From positions 1 through 64,000 of the forward strand of contig NZ_PISP01000002.1 in NCBI RefSeq assembly GCF_002834295.1: DNA of 64,000 nucleotides. The letters run 5' to 3'. This document shows positions 7,447 through 17,068 of this stretch, piece after piece. The translations under genes and the position numbers were made by a program. Positions within the stretch are counted from its first letter, which is position 1; every line of letters begins with the position of its first letter. Under the pieces are notes generated by a model. It saw only the letters and a program-made list of their open reading frames with translations, made no database searches and had not been told where the DNA came from. Source of the DNA: Rhodohalobacter barkolensis. Its GTDB lineage: Bacteria; Bacteroidota; Rhodothermia; Balneolales; Balneolaceae.

Positions 7447-9651
7447 GTGAATAACTTGACGCTTAAAATCGAAGAAATTCAGGCAATATCCAACGGTAAG
7501 CATGGCGATCTGTTTTCTGTTTTGGGATTACAGACTGTAAACGTGAACGGAAAAGAGAAATTAGTTCTGCGAGTTTTCCGGCCGAATGCTAAATCAATCA
7601 ATGTTTTACCGGAAAAAGGGAAGCCGATTGAATTGAAGCGAGCGTCTGAAGAGGGACTGTTTGAACACGTTTTTACTCGCAGAAAAAATCGTTTCCCCTA
7701 CAAAATTAAAGTTACACCTTACGAAGGCGAGGTCTATACAATTGAGGATCCCTATCGTTTCGCATCGCAAATTTCTGACTACGACCTGCAGCTTTGGGGA
7801 GAAGGAAATCACCACTACGCACATAATTGGATGGGGGCTCACCCTAAAACCATAGACGGAGTTGATGGAACTCATTTTGTGGTTTGTGCTCCATCGGCTG
7901 TTCGAGTGAGCGTGATCGGGTCATTCAATAATTGGGACGGGCGAATTCATGGCATGCGCTTTTACCCTGACCAGGGTATTTGGGAAACGTTTATCCCACA
8001 CGTAACCAAGGGTGATCTATACAAATTTGAGATTAAATCTCATCCCGATCAGGCGCCCATGAAAAAGGCAGATCCATATGCGCGTTACTCTGAACTCAGA
8101 CCGGGAACGGCTTCTAAAATCTGGACAGATTCCTACAGCTGGAAAGACAGTTCGTGGGTGGATAACCGCGCTGATATACAGCAGCATGACCGGCCCATTT
8201 CTATTTATGAAATTCATGCGGGATCGTGGAAGCGGAAAGTAGGGGAAGACCCGGGCTTTTTATCTTATCGTGAATTGGCGGATGAGTTGGTTCCGTATAT
8301 GGATGAGATGGAATTTACTCACGTTGAATTGATGCCAATTGCCGAACATCCTTATGATCCCTCCTGGGGTTATCAAATTACCGGGTACTTTGCGCCGACA
8401 AGCCGATTCGGTAACCCGGAAGATTTAAAATATTTTATTGATAAATGTCATCAGGCCAATATCGGTGTGATTGTGGATTGGGTTCCGGCGCACTTTACAA
8501 AGGATGATCATGGTTTACGCAGATTCGACGGTACGGCTCTTTATGAGCATGAAGATCCGCGTTTGGGCGAACATAAAGATTGGGGGACCAATATTTTTAA
8601 TTTTGGCCGGACGGAAGTTAAAAACTTTCTGATCTCCAATGCGGTCTATTGGGTTGAGGAGTTTCATATTGATGGACTGAGGGTGGATGCCGTAGCCTCC
8701 ATGCTCTACCTGGATTACTCGCGCGAAGACGGCGAGTGGATTCCAAATGAATATGGCGGGCGCGAGAATTTAGAAGCGATTTATTTTTTACGGCGATTTA
8801 ATGAGGTGATTCACGACTACTTCCCCGGAGTTCTTACTTTTGCTGAAGAGTCTACATCATGGCAGGGAGTATCACGTCCAACATCATCCGGCGGATTGGG
8901 TTTCGATTTTAAATGGAATATGGGTTGGATGAATGACACCCTCGATTATATGGAGAAGGACCCGATTTATAGAAAGTATCATCAGGATCAGCTTTCGTTT
9001 TCACTGATCTATGCATTTTCTGAGCAGTTTATCCTGCCTTTATCTCATGATGAGGTGGTTCATATGAAGCAGTCTTTGCTCTCGAAAATGCCCGGTGACG
9101 ACTGGCAGAAATTTGCAAACCTGCGGTTGCTCTATACATACATGTTTGGCCACCCCGGTAAAAAACTACTCTTTATGGGCGATGAATTTGCTCAATGGAG
9201 TGAGTGGACTGAACAATACTCCATAGACTGGCATCTTCTTCAATGGGAAAATCATAAAGGAGTGCAGCATCTTGTTAAAGACTTGAACCGCATTTATAAA
9301 AAGGAATCGGCACTTCACGAAGTTGATTATAAATGGGAAGGGTTTGAGTGGATTGATATTAGCGATGCGGATAACAGTATGCTTTCATTTATTCGTAAAG
9401 GCAAAAACCCGGATGATTATCTTGTTTTTCTGCTCAACTTCACGCCAACCTTACACAATCAATATAAATTTGGTGTACCGGAAGCCTGTGAATATGAGGT
9501 TGTGCTGAACAGTGATTCAGAATTTTATGGTGGCAGTAATGCCGGTCCGAAATTGATTCGGGGACAAGAAGGAGCCTGGCATAGTCAGCCTGCAAACATC
9601 ACAGTAACGGTTCCGCCACTTGCGGGAGTGATTTTACGCCCAAAGAAATAA
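7447..9651 (+). CDS. glgB: 1,4-alpha-glucan branching enzyme
   Basis: 734 aa from GTG at 7447. An N-terminal CBM48-like region (about 15-110) is followed by a second carbohydrate-binding module (about 125-225) and a GH13 (subfamily 9) barrel. Motifs seen are VDWVPAHF (region I), GLRVDAVASMLYLDY with the nucleophile Asp, TFAEESTSW with the acid/base Glu, and PLSHDEVVH with the third acidic residue. The C-terminal beta domain ends PPLAGVILRPKK. The enzyme introduces alpha-1,6 branches in glycogen. The next gene, malQ, starts 45 bases downstream on the same strand, so glycogen-metabolism genes are clustered here. Confidence 0.97.
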   Translation: MNNLTLKIEEIQAISNGKHGDLFSVLGLQTVNVNGKEKLVLRVFRPNAKSINVLPEKGKPIELKRASEEGLFEHVFTRRKNRFPYKIKVTPYEGEVYTIEDPYRFASQISDYDLQLWGEGNHHYAHNWMGAHPKTIDGVDGTHFVVCAPSAVRVSVIGSFNNWDGRIHGMRFYPDQGIWETFIPHVTKGDLYKFEIKSHPDQAPMKKADPYARYSELRPGTASKIWTDSYSWKDSSWVDNRADIQQHDRPISIYEIHAGSWKRKVGEDPGFLSYRELADELVPYMDEMEFTHVELMPIAEHPYDPSWGYQITGYFAPTSRFGNPEDLKYFIDKCHQANIGVIVDWVPAHFTKDDHGLRRFDGTALYEHEDPRLGEHKDWGTNIFNFGRTEVKNFLISNAVYWVEEFHIDGLRVDAVASMLYLDYSREDGEWIPNEYGGRENLEAIYFLRRFNEVIHDYFPGVLTFAEESTSWQGVSRPTSSGGLGFDFKWNMGWMNDTLDYMEKDPIYRKYHQDQLSFSLIYAFSEQFILPLSHDEVVHMKQSLLSKMPGDDWQKFANLRLLYTYMFGHPGKKLLFMGDEFAQWSEWTEQYSIDWHLLQWENHKGVQHLVKDLNRIYKKESALHEVDYKWEGFEWIDISDADNSMLSFIRKGKNPDDYLVFLLNFTPTLHNQYKFGVPEACEYEVVLNSDSEFYGGSNAGPKLIRGQEGAWHSQPANITVTVPPLAGVILRPKK

Positions 9652-9696
9652 AGCGCTATTCGGAAGAATTTTTTATTAAACAAAGTTTAGAGATAT

Positions 9697-11208
9697 ATGA
9701 GATTTTCACGTTCATGCGGCACGTTAGTGCACCCCACTTCATTTCCTTCAAAATATGGTATGGGTGATCTCGGATATGAGGCAGAAAGATTTATCGACTT
9801 TCTGGTTCGAACCAATCAAACCATTTGGCAAGTGCTGCCTCTGGGTCCTACCGGTTATGGTAACTCACCTTATGCTAGTTATTCGGCTTTTGCAGGTAAC
9901 CACTATTTGATCAGTCTGGACCGTTTGGTTGATAAGGGGTTGTTGAATAAAGATGAAGTGGAGAAAGCAGAACTTCCTGTGATGAATAAGGCAGAATATG
10001 AGAAATCATATGAGCTAAAAGAGAGGCTTTTTAAAAAAGCAGCGAAGAGTTTTTATGCTGATATGTCTGATGAGGATAAAGAAAACCTGAATTCATTCAA
10101 GAAGAAAAACAGCGTTTGGCTGCATGACTATTGCCTTTTTATGACATGTCTGAAAGCCAACGACAAACAGCCCTGGAATGAGTGGGATAAAGATTTGGCG
10201 CAACGCAAACCGAAAGCGATCGCTAAAGTAGAGAAAAATCAAAAAGAGGAGATTGAGTATCAGCTGTGGCTTCAGTTTGAGTTTTTCAATCAGTGGTATG
10301 AGCTGAAAAGTTACGCGAATAAAAAAGGGATTCGTGTTGTTGGAGACATCCCAATTTTTGTGGACCACAATAGCTCGGATGTTTGGTCTAATCCAAAATA
10401 TTTTGCTGTAGACAAGCAGGGAAATCGCCAGCTGGTAGCCGGTGTGCCGCCCGACTACTTTAGTGAAACCGGGCAGTTATGGGGGAATCCGCTCTATAAA
10501 TGGGATGCTTTGGAAAAAGATAATTTCTCGTGGTGGGTAGACCGTTTCCGGCAGATGTTTGATTTGTACGACTCCATCCGGGTAGACCACTTCAGGGGGT
10601 TTGATGCATATTGGGAAGTAAAGGCAAGTGAAGAGACTGCAATTAAAGGCCGCTGGGTTAAGGGTCCAGGAAAAAAACTTTTCAAATCCATAAAGAAAGA
10701 GCTGGGAGAGTTACCCATTATAGCCGAAGATTTAGGTGTAATGACTCCTGAGGTTGAAGAGCTCAGGGATTCATTTGATTTCCCGGGCATGAAAATTCTA
10801 CAGTTTGCTTTCGATTCAGATTCAACAAACAATTTTCTTCCGCATAATTATCCGCAAAATTGTGTGGTCTATACCGGTACTCATGATAATGATACAACCA
10901 TTGGCTGGTATGTTCAGGCACCGGATGTTGAAAAGCATAGAATGCGCGAGTATACAAAATCGGATGGGCGTGAGCCGGAATGGGAGTTAGTACGGCTGGG
11001 AATGCTCTCTGTGGCCGATCAGGCAATCTTTCCGCTGCAGGATTTTATGAGTCTTGGTACGGAGCATCGAATGAATTTACCCGGAACTGTTGGGGATAAT
11101 TGGCTTTGGCGATATACAAATGATATGCTCAATTCCGTTGATGAAGGAAGGATTAAACTTTTAGCTGAGATGGGGAATAGAGTCCCTTCAGCTAATAAGG
11201 AAGATTAA
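9697..11208 (+). CDS. malQ: 4-alpha-glucanotransferase (amylomaltase)
   Basis: 503 aa, normal length for GH77. The start MRFSRSCGTLVHPTSFPSKYGMGDLG and the motifs QVLPLGPTGYGNSPYASYSAFAGN, VGDIPIFVDHNSSDVW, RVDHFRGFDAYWEV (nucleophile Asp in the second D-containing strand), PIIAEDLGVMTPEV (acid/base Glu/Asp) and YTGTHDNDTTIGWY are all hallmarks of MalQ. It transfers maltooligosaccharyl units between alpha-glucans and works with branching enzyme in glycogen turnover. It probably shares a transcript with glgB. Confidence 0.97.
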   Translation: MRFSRSCGTLVHPTSFPSKYGMGDLGYEAERFIDFLVRTNQTIWQVLPLGPTGYGNSPYASYSAFAGNHYLISLDRLVDKGLLNKDEVEKAELPVMNKAEYEKSYELKERLFKKAAKSFYADMSDEDKENLNSFKKKNSVWLHDYCLFMTCLKANDKQPWNEWDKDLAQRKPKAIAKVEKNQKEEIEYQLWLQFEFFNQWYELKSYANKKGIRVVGDIPIFVDHNSSDVWSNPKYFAVDKQGNRQLVAGVPPDYFSETGQLWGNPLYKWDALEKDNFSWWVDRFRQMFDLYDSIRVDHFRGFDAYWEVKASEETAIKGRWVKGPGKKLFKSIKKELGELPIIAEDLGVMTPEVEELRDSFDFPGMKILQFAFDSDSTNNFLPHNYPQNCVVYTGTHDNDTTIGWYVQAPDVEKHRMREYTKSDGREPEWELVRLGMLSVADQAIFPLQDFMSLGTEHRMNLPGTVGDNWLWRYTNDMLNSVDEGRIKLLAEMGNRVPSANKED

Positions 11209-11285
11209 TGATTCATTTAAGCCTTTTCAATAAAAGTAGCGTTTTTGTATCTTATGCCGTCTCAATAATGAATAAATAGCATTGA

Positions 11286-12116
11286 ATGCAATTTCAACTT
11301 AATCATCTGCCAAAACGGACTGAAAAACCTCGAAACAAAGGAATTACTCTCGCACTCGATAAAGGGTATAGTGTTCGTCAAGTTGAAGATTTTTGTGAAG
11401 TAGCCTCTACCTATACAGATATTGTAAAGTTGGGTTGGGGAACTTCATATGTAACCCAAAATCTCTCAGATAAACTGGATGTATATAAAAAGTACGATAT
11501 TCCGGTTTACTTTGGAGGAACCCTATTTGAAGCGTACGTACTCCGCGATCAGCTGGATGCGTATGTAGAACTTCTGAAGCGGTATGAAATTCAGTACCTG
11601 GAAGTTTCGAATGGTACAATTTGGTTATCTGAAAACAAGAAGCTTGACATCATAAACAAATTAAGCCAGGATTTTACGGTGCTGTCTGAAGTGGGGAGTA
11701 AAAATCCAGACTCAATCATACCGCCCTATAAATGGGTTAAAATGATTCAGAACGAGATGGAGGCCGGAAGCTGGAAGGTTATTTGTGAAGCGCGAGAAAG
11801 TGGCACCGTTGGAGTTTTTCGTCCAAATGGTGAAATCCGGTCGGGATTAATTGATGAAATTACCGATCAGATCCCTATGAAAGATCTTATTTTTGAAGCC
11901 CCGCAAAAAGATCAGCAAGTTTGGTTTATCAAAAAATTCGGAAGTAATGTGAACCTCGGCAATATCCAGCCGGCAGAAGTAATTTCTGTAGAGACCATTC
12001 GTTTAGGTTTGCGAGGAGACACGCTATTTGATTTTTACTCAATAGAAGACAACCAGTTACAGGAAGCCTATTCCGGTAACTCTAATTCAAACGGTTCCCG
12101 AGAGAATAAAAAGTAA
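11286..12116 (+). CDS. ComA-family (phosphosulfolactate synthase-like) protein
   Basis: 276 aa. The sequence fits the PF02679 family: a TIM-barrel with KGITLALDKGYSVRQVEDF at the start, DIVKLGWGTSYV, IPVYFGGTLFEAYV, YLEVSNGTIWLS, VLSEVGSKNP, and FEAPQKDQQVWFIKKFGSNVNLGNI near the end. Family members add sulfite to phosphoenolpyruvate to make phosphosulfolactate, first described in methanogen coenzyme M synthesis. Related bacteria make sulfonolipids, so a role in sulfonate formation is plausible but inferred. It lies between malQ and a GlgA-like gene; the next gene starts 11 bases on, so co-transcription is likely. The last about 20 residues (SGNSNSNGSRENKK) are a low-complexity tail. Confidence 0.8.
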   Translation: MQFQLNHLPKRTEKPRNKGITLALDKGYSVRQVEDFCEVASTYTDIVKLGWGTSYVTQNLSDKLDVYKKYDIPVYFGGTLFEAYVLRDQLDAYVELLKRYEIQYLEVSNGTIWLSENKKLDIINKLSQDFTVLSEVGSKNPDSIIPPYKWVKMIQNEMEAGSWKVICEARESGTVGVFRPNGEIRSGLIDEITDQIPMKDLIFEAPQKDQQVWFIKKFGSNVNLGNIQPAEVISVETIRLGLRGDTLFDFYSIEDNQLQEAYSGNSNSNGSRENKK

Positions 12117-12127
12117 GATCTATAATT

Positions 12128-12934
12128 ATGAAAATACTATACGCAGCCGCCGAAATTGCCCCTTTTGCCCGAATGACATACACTGCAGATTTACTGCGAT
12201 TTTTGCCGGCATCTTTGCAAGACCAGGGTTTTGAAATTAGAATCTTACTGCCAAAATTTGGTACTATCAACGATCGCCGTAACCGATTGCACGAAGTGAT
12301 CAGGCTTTCAGGTATTGAAGTGGAAGTTGGTGATGATATAGATACCATGAAGATTAAAGTAGCCAGTATACCAAATGCAAAATTGCAGGTATACTTTCTG
12401 GATAATGATAAATACTTTAAGCGCAAAGGGATGTTTGAAAATCCTAAAACTGAAGAGTTTTATGATGATAACGACGAACGCCTGGCTTTTTACAATAAAG
12501 GAGTGCTTGAGACAGTTATCAATCTTGGATGGAAACCGGATATTATTCACTGCCATGACTGGCCGGCCGGATTGATTCCACTTCTTGTTCGTACCAAGTA
12601 TAAAAACGAGGACATTTTTCAGGATACACAGATTGTTTATAATCTTCATCATTCTGAAAACAAAGGCCATTTTGAAGGCACGAATATCTTAGACCTTTTG
12701 GGACTTCCCGAAGAAGTTGATGTAGATTCGTACCTGGAAGATGGTAAGATTGACCTTTTGAAAACCGGGCTGAAACACAGTGACCATGTCGTAACCGGAA
12801 ACCACTTAAAAGATCAATTCGACGATCTTTTTAAAGAATTGAATATTAACCCAACAAAAATTCAGGGTTCGCCCGAAGATGTATCTAAAAAATTTGCAGA
12901 CTACTACCGGCAGATCACCGGAAAAGATGAGTAA
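12128..12934 (+). CDS. Glycogen/starch-synthase-like protein, N-terminal domain only
   Basis: 268 aa, about half the length of a full GT5 glycogen synthase. MKILYAAAEIAPFARMTYTADLLRFLP aligns with the start of GlgA, and WKPDIIHCHDWPAGLIPLLV is the conserved HCHDW segment. However, the ADP-glucose-binding K-x-G-G-L-x-D motif after the first strand is replaced by ARMTYTADLL, and the whole C-terminal nucleotide-binding domain is missing. Short proteins of this kind are widespread in Bacteroidota. Catalysis as a glycogen synthase seems unlikely; a regulatory or structural role is possible. It is annotated by homology only. Confidence 0.75.
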   Translation: MKILYAAAEIAPFARMTYTADLLRFLPASLQDQGFEIRILLPKFGTINDRRNRLHEVIRLSGIEVEVGDDIDTMKIKVASIPNAKLQVYFLDNDKYFKRKGMFENPKTEEFYDDNDERLAFYNKGVLETVINLGWKPDIIHCHDWPAGLIPLLVRTKYKNEDIFQDTQIVYNLHHSENKGHFEGTNILDLLGLPEEVDVDSYLEDGKIDLLKTGLKHSDHVVTGNHLKDQFDDLFKELNINPTKIQGSPEDVSKKFADYYRQITGKDE

Positions 12935-12965
12935 TCCATCTCAAGTTAATCTCAATCCAAAAGAG

Positions 12966-14198
12966 ATGAATTTTAAAGGCAGTCGATTCTCTATCGCTGC
13001 CTTTCTTCTTCTAATTATTCCATTAATGATGGGCTGTGAATCGCCCGGTTCTGTAGGTGAAGGCTTAGGCCCTGACGGCAGTTCTGTTTCAAGTGAGGAG
13101 TTTTCTGTTGAAAATATTTCATCGATTGATGCAAATACTTTTTCCGGTCGGCTCTCCAATTCAGCGCTCGGCTATGTTGAGGATCCCGTTTATGGCACAC
13201 TGAATGCAGTTGCCGTTCTGAAGCCGTCCATTTCCAGGGCAGATGTGGATACGCTGGCTGAGGGAGATACAATGACCCTTCGGCTTGTATTCAATTCACC
13301 GGTTTACGGGGAAGAGATGAGCGTATCGGACTTTGAAATTTATGAGGTTGCCGAACCGTGGCGTGGAAATGAAATTAGGTACAACCAAGAGGCAGCAATA
13401 GACTTTGCCAGTCAGGTTGCGGACTTCCAGGTGGCCGAAGATGATACAGTTGAAGTTGAGTTGAGCAGTGAGTGGGTTGATAAGTTCAGCACTTATTTTA
13501 ACTCTACGGATGCCAATCGAGATTCTGTATATGTAAATGAGTTTCACGGATTGGCAATTGTACCGGCCGAAACAAACTCTAAAGTTCGGTTTTTGCGACA
13601 TACTCCTCAGGATGAAGATGAAGACCCGGATGTTACAGAGTTCCGTGCATACTCAACAGAACTGAATGATGAAGATGAAGAGGTGGAGATTGTTAATCCA
13701 ATCAGTCTTCGAGACTGGGGATCGTACTCCGTGCGCACAGATGAACAAGAGCATAACTCCGGTTATGTACTTCATAATATTGATCAGCTAATGGAACTGA
13801 ATCTGGATTTACCCACTGAGGATCTTCAGGCTGAAAATATTATAAATGCGAGTCTCGTTTTTAGTATTGATCGCTCAGAGGAACAGATGTTTAGTAATAT
13901 TGTACGCCCGGAAGTTGAAACAATTCGTGCACACTCATTCTCTTCCACTCCTTCAGACTTGATTTCTGAGATATTTATTTCCAGTCCGAGATTTGGAGCA
14001 GATCTGAATGAAGATGAAGATATTTTTAAAGTTGATGTTACACAGTATGTGTTAAATGCAGCCTATGGTGATGCAGATGAAGGACCGCTCTACTTTTCGG
14101 TACAAACTGTTAATGGAATTTTCTATTCAGTTAAACTGCACGATGACACCGCTCCCCAGGGAAAGCAGCCAAGGCTAATCATTACTTCAGTTGAATAA
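12966..14198 (+). CDS. DUF4270-like secreted lipoprotein
   Basis: About 410 aa. I place the start at ATG 12966 because it gives a compact lipoprotein leader (MNFKGSRFSIAAFLLL... LMMGC); an upstream ATG at 12927 overlaps the previous gene by 8 bases. The mature start CESPGSVGEGLGPDGS followed by a conserved YVEDPVYGTLNAVAV segment resembles DUF4270 proteins, commonly found next to the short GlgA-like gene in Bacteroidota. The C-terminal third has a DNRLRE-like beta domain (IINASLVFSIDR, LYFSVQTVNG, PRLIITS). Function is unknown; outer-surface location is likely. The following OMP gene starts 10 bases downstream. Confidence 0.7.
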   Translation: MNFKGSRFSIAAFLLLIIPLMMGCESPGSVGEGLGPDGSSVSSEEFSVENISSIDANTFSGRLSNSALGYVEDPVYGTLNAVAVLKPSISRADVDTLAEGDTMTLRLVFNSPVYGEEMSVSDFEIYEVAEPWRGNEIRYNQEAAIDFASQVADFQVAEDDTVEVELSSEWVDKFSTYFNSTDANRDSVYVNEFHGLAIVPAETNSKVRFLRHTPQDEDEDPDVTEFRAYSTELNDEDEEVEIVNPISLRDWGSYSVRTDEQEHNSGYVLHNIDQLMELNLDLPTEDLQAENIINASLVFSIDRSEEQMFSNIVRPEVETIRAHSFSSTPSDLISEIFISSPRFGADLNEDEDIFKVDVTQYVLNAAYGDADEGPLYFSVQTVNGIFYSVKLHDDTAPQGKQPRLIITSVE

Positions 14199-14208
14199 GG
14201 TTTTATAC

Positions 14209-15528
14209 ATGAAATATTTCGTATCCATAATCACAATACTATTAAGCGTTTCAATTAATGGAGTTGCGGGAGCCCAAAGCCTTGATGAGGATTTGGCAAA
14301 TTCCGGGTCATTCTATTCCGGATTTGGTTTTGGTTCACCATCAGATATAAATTCACCAAATACTATGGGAATGGGTTTATCGGGTGTAAGTACTTATTCC
14401 GGCTCTTCGGCAAGTATATCTAACCCGGCACAGTGGGGACTTTCGGGCTTTACACAAGGCTCTGTTGCGGTAGGTTTGCTGAACTACAATGCAAGAGATC
14501 AGTTTGAATCATCCAGTAAAGCGAAATTTGCTTTTGAACAGTTTCAGTTAGTACTGCCTGTAATGCGTAACAAGCTGGGAGTTTCTTTATCATTCAGTCC
14601 GGTTACAAGGTCCGACTTTCAAAGGATAACTGAGGATTCGTTTGCACCTGTTGATGGTATCCAGTTGGATGACATTGATTATATTACCAATACGCAAGGT
14701 TCAGGTGGAATTAATAAATTTGAGTTTGGTGCAGGTTATCGGCTTTTCAATAATGTTGCTGTCGGATATTCGATGGGAGCTTATTTGTTAACCCAGAACC
14801 AGCAGGTTACAGCATCATTTTCCGATTTGACATACAGGTCAATTACATACGACCGGGATATAGAAGGTTATTCGTTCAGTCATAAATTTGGAATTTTTGC
14901 CAACAAAAACTCACTATTTGGCTCTGAAGATCAAATAGCTTTGGGGGCAACGATTAGGCTGCCTGTCTCTATTGATGCAGAAAGATCTGTTTCTGCTTTT
15001 CGTTCTATTAACAACCAAAGAACACTGGTTGAACTTGAAGAGAGCGAAGCGGCCAGAAACGGAACTGTAAAATTGCCTATGGAAATTAACACAGGCCTTA
15101 CGTATAATTTAAATAGGTTTGTTGTTTTAACTTCCGAAATGTTGCTTCAAAGCTGGAGCGATTCGGAATACAGTTACAATCAAACTCAAGAAGCGTATTT
15201 TAAAGATAGGCTTAAAGCCGGATTTGGTGTTCAATACCATCCATATAGAACTGAACAGAGAGGAGGATTTTTCTCAAACTTCAAATATAGTTTAGGTTCA
15301 TCATACGATACAGGTCATTTAAACATAAATGGCGAAGATATTAATACACTTAACTTAAATGCCGGAATTGGCTTTATTTCAAGACAATCATCATCATCCA
15401 TTGATCTGAGTTTTCAATATGGTATTCGGGGAACAGAATCCGCTAGTTTAGTTAAAGAGAATATATGGGGTTTTAAACTTTCATTGAATCTTGCGGAATA
15501 CATGTTTGTAAGGCCAAAATTCCAGTAA
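14209..15528 (+). CDS. Predicted outer-membrane beta-barrel protein
   Basis: About 439 aa from ATG 14209 (MKYFVSIITILLSVSINGVAGAQS), which gives a normal Sec signal peptide; a TTG at 14191 lies inside the previous gene. NSPNTMGMGLSGVSTYSGSSASISNPAQWGLSGF resembles the N-terminal hatch region of FadL/PorV-like channels (the G-M-G-x-x-G and S-x-S-x-x-N-P pattern). Alternating hydrophobic strands with aromatic ends run to the C terminus (YMFVRPKF). It is co-transcribed with the DUF4270-like lipoprotein and the TPR gene. Function is unknown; a small-molecule channel or secretion partner is possible. Confidence 0.7.
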   Translation: MKYFVSIITILLSVSINGVAGAQSLDEDLANSGSFYSGFGFGSPSDINSPNTMGMGLSGVSTYSGSSASISNPAQWGLSGFTQGSVAVGLLNYNARDQFESSSKAKFAFEQFQLVLPVMRNKLGVSLSFSPVTRSDFQRITEDSFAPVDGIQLDDIDYITNTQGSGGINKFEFGAGYRLFNNVAVGYSMGAYLLTQNQQVTASFSDLTYRSITYDRDIEGYSFSHKFGIFANKNSLFGSEDQIALGATIRLPVSIDAERSVSAFRSINNQRTLVELEESEAARNGTVKLPMEINTGLTYNLNRFVVLTSEMLLQSWSDSEYSYNQTQEAYFKDRLKAGFGVQYHPYRTEQRGGFFSNFKYSLGSSYDTGHLNINGEDINTLNLNAGIGFISRQSSSSIDLSFQYGIRGTESASLVKENIWGFKLSLNLAEYMFVRPKFQ

Positions 15529-15577
15529 TTGGAGATCGTTTCAAGGTTTTATTACATAAGTAACCAACTGAAGAAAT

Positions 15578-16894
15578 ATGAAAAAGTATATTGCAGTCTT
15601 AGCATTACTGTTTGCATTCTCCTCTAATGCTTACTCACAAGGTGAGCCACCGTATGGGATGAGCGAATTGCAGGCCTACTCCATTTTTTACGAGAACTAC
15701 AGAACCGGTAGTTATGATATGGCTCTTCAGTTCGGTAAATGGATGTTAGAAGCTAAACCCAGGTCTATTGAAGGCGCTAATCGATTTAGCCTGCCTCGCC
15801 AGTTTGAGCGAATGATTAATGTATATACGGAGCTTTCTAAACAAGAATCAGATCCTTCATTAAGTACGGCATATCTCGATACCGTAGAGATTATTTATAA
15901 TGAAGCATTTGAAATATTCTCTGAAGATGAGATCGATCATTATACCTGGCACTTTAACAAAGGTCGTTTTTATCAGGAAAATCAAAGCAACATTTCCGGT
16001 GGAATGGATAAGGCGTACCAGGAATACGAAAAAGCATATGAGCTTGATCCGGAACGTCTTACACAAGCCGGAGACGGATATTACATTAATATCCTCCTCT
16101 CCAATTATGTCTCAAATGGCGAGCGTGAAAAAGCTCTTGAAGTGATAGATGAAGTTGAAGAGTTGGCAGGAAGTTCGCTTCAAGATCAGATTGACGAAAT
16201 TCGGGACGGTCTGTTTTCTGATCCGGAAGAACGAATTGAATTCTTGGAAGGCAGACTTGCAGAAAATCCTGGAGATATCACATTGCTGAAGGAGATCGCA
16301 GATCTTTATGAAGGAGAAGGAGATCGTGAAAAGGCTATTGAGTATGCTCAAAGAGTACTTGATGAAGAAGAAACCTTCGAAAATGCAGAGCGATTAGCTG
16401 AGTATGCTCTTGCGGATGGAGAAAACAGACAGGCCTTAACATTTTTAGAGCAAGCTTTAGATTTAGCTGAATCAAATTCACAAAAGAAAACAGTATTAAT
16501 GGAGCTTGTAGACGTACAGCAGAATCTTAAAAACTTTGAAACTGCCAGGAGATATGCTCGGCAGGGAATACAGTTAGATAGTAATTGGGGTGAACCGTAC
16601 ATAAAAATTGCAGGTATATATGCATCAGCAATTTCTGATTGTACATCGGGCCGCCAAATGGATCGTGATGACAGGTCTGTTTACTGGCTGGTATTAGATT
16701 ACCTGGACAGAGCGCGTAATACCGATTCATCTGTGGCTAATACGGTTCAAAGACAGTATAGAACTTACGAACCTGTAACACCTTCGTCAGAAGACAAATT
16801 TTTTAGAGGATGGGAACCCGGAGACGAAATTCAAATTGGCAGCAACATTTCTGATTGCTATGCCTGGATTGATGAAACAACAACAGTCCGATAA
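15578..16894 (+). CDS. Periplasmic TPR-repeat protein
   Basis: 438 aa with a signal peptide (MKKYIAVLALLFAFSSNAYSQ). Helical TPR-like units are visible at about 140-185 (GGMDKAYQEYEKAYELDPE), 230-270 (GDITLLKEIADLYEGEGDREKAIEYAQRVL), 270-300 and 305-350 (LKNFETARRYARQGIQLDSNWGEPYIKIA). The C-terminal 90 residues hold two Cys in matching contexts (AISDCTSG, NISDCYAW), possibly a disulfide. It is probably a scaffold for envelope complexes. It follows the OMP gene by 49 bases. Confidence 0.75.
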   Translation: MKKYIAVLALLFAFSSNAYSQGEPPYGMSELQAYSIFYENYRTGSYDMALQFGKWMLEAKPRSIEGANRFSLPRQFERMINVYTELSKQESDPSLSTAYLDTVEIIYNEAFEIFSEDEIDHYTWHFNKGRFYQENQSNISGGMDKAYQEYEKAYELDPERLTQAGDGYYINILLSNYVSNGEREKALEVIDEVEELAGSSLQDQIDEIRDGLFSDPEERIEFLEGRLAENPGDITLLKEIADLYEGEGDREKAIEYAQRVLDEEETFENAERLAEYALADGENRQALTFLEQALDLAESNSQKKTVLMELVDVQQNLKNFETARRYARQGIQLDSNWGEPYIKIAGIYASAISDCTSGRQMDRDDRSVYWLVLDYLDRARNTDSSVANTVQRQYRTYEPVTPSSEDKFFRGWEPGDEIQIGSNISDCYAWIDETTTVR

Positions 16895-17068
16895 TTTTTG
16901 ATCTATCAATTCCTTCCTTATCTTACTGAGCAGAGCGATGCAAACGGAGTGTCGCTCTCTCATTTCTTCGATTCTGCTACTCTGTGGAATTTTCAGCTCG
17001 TCTTATTTTCAAGCTATTTGAAATCGATACTTTCAAGAAATATTACTACTTAATAAAATCTATTGTGC

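Noticed and set aside
12879-12965. Upstream start for the DUF4270-like gene
   Set aside because: It would overlap the GlgA-like gene by 56 bases and push the signal peptide far from the N terminus; ATG 12966 gives a normal lipoprotein leader.
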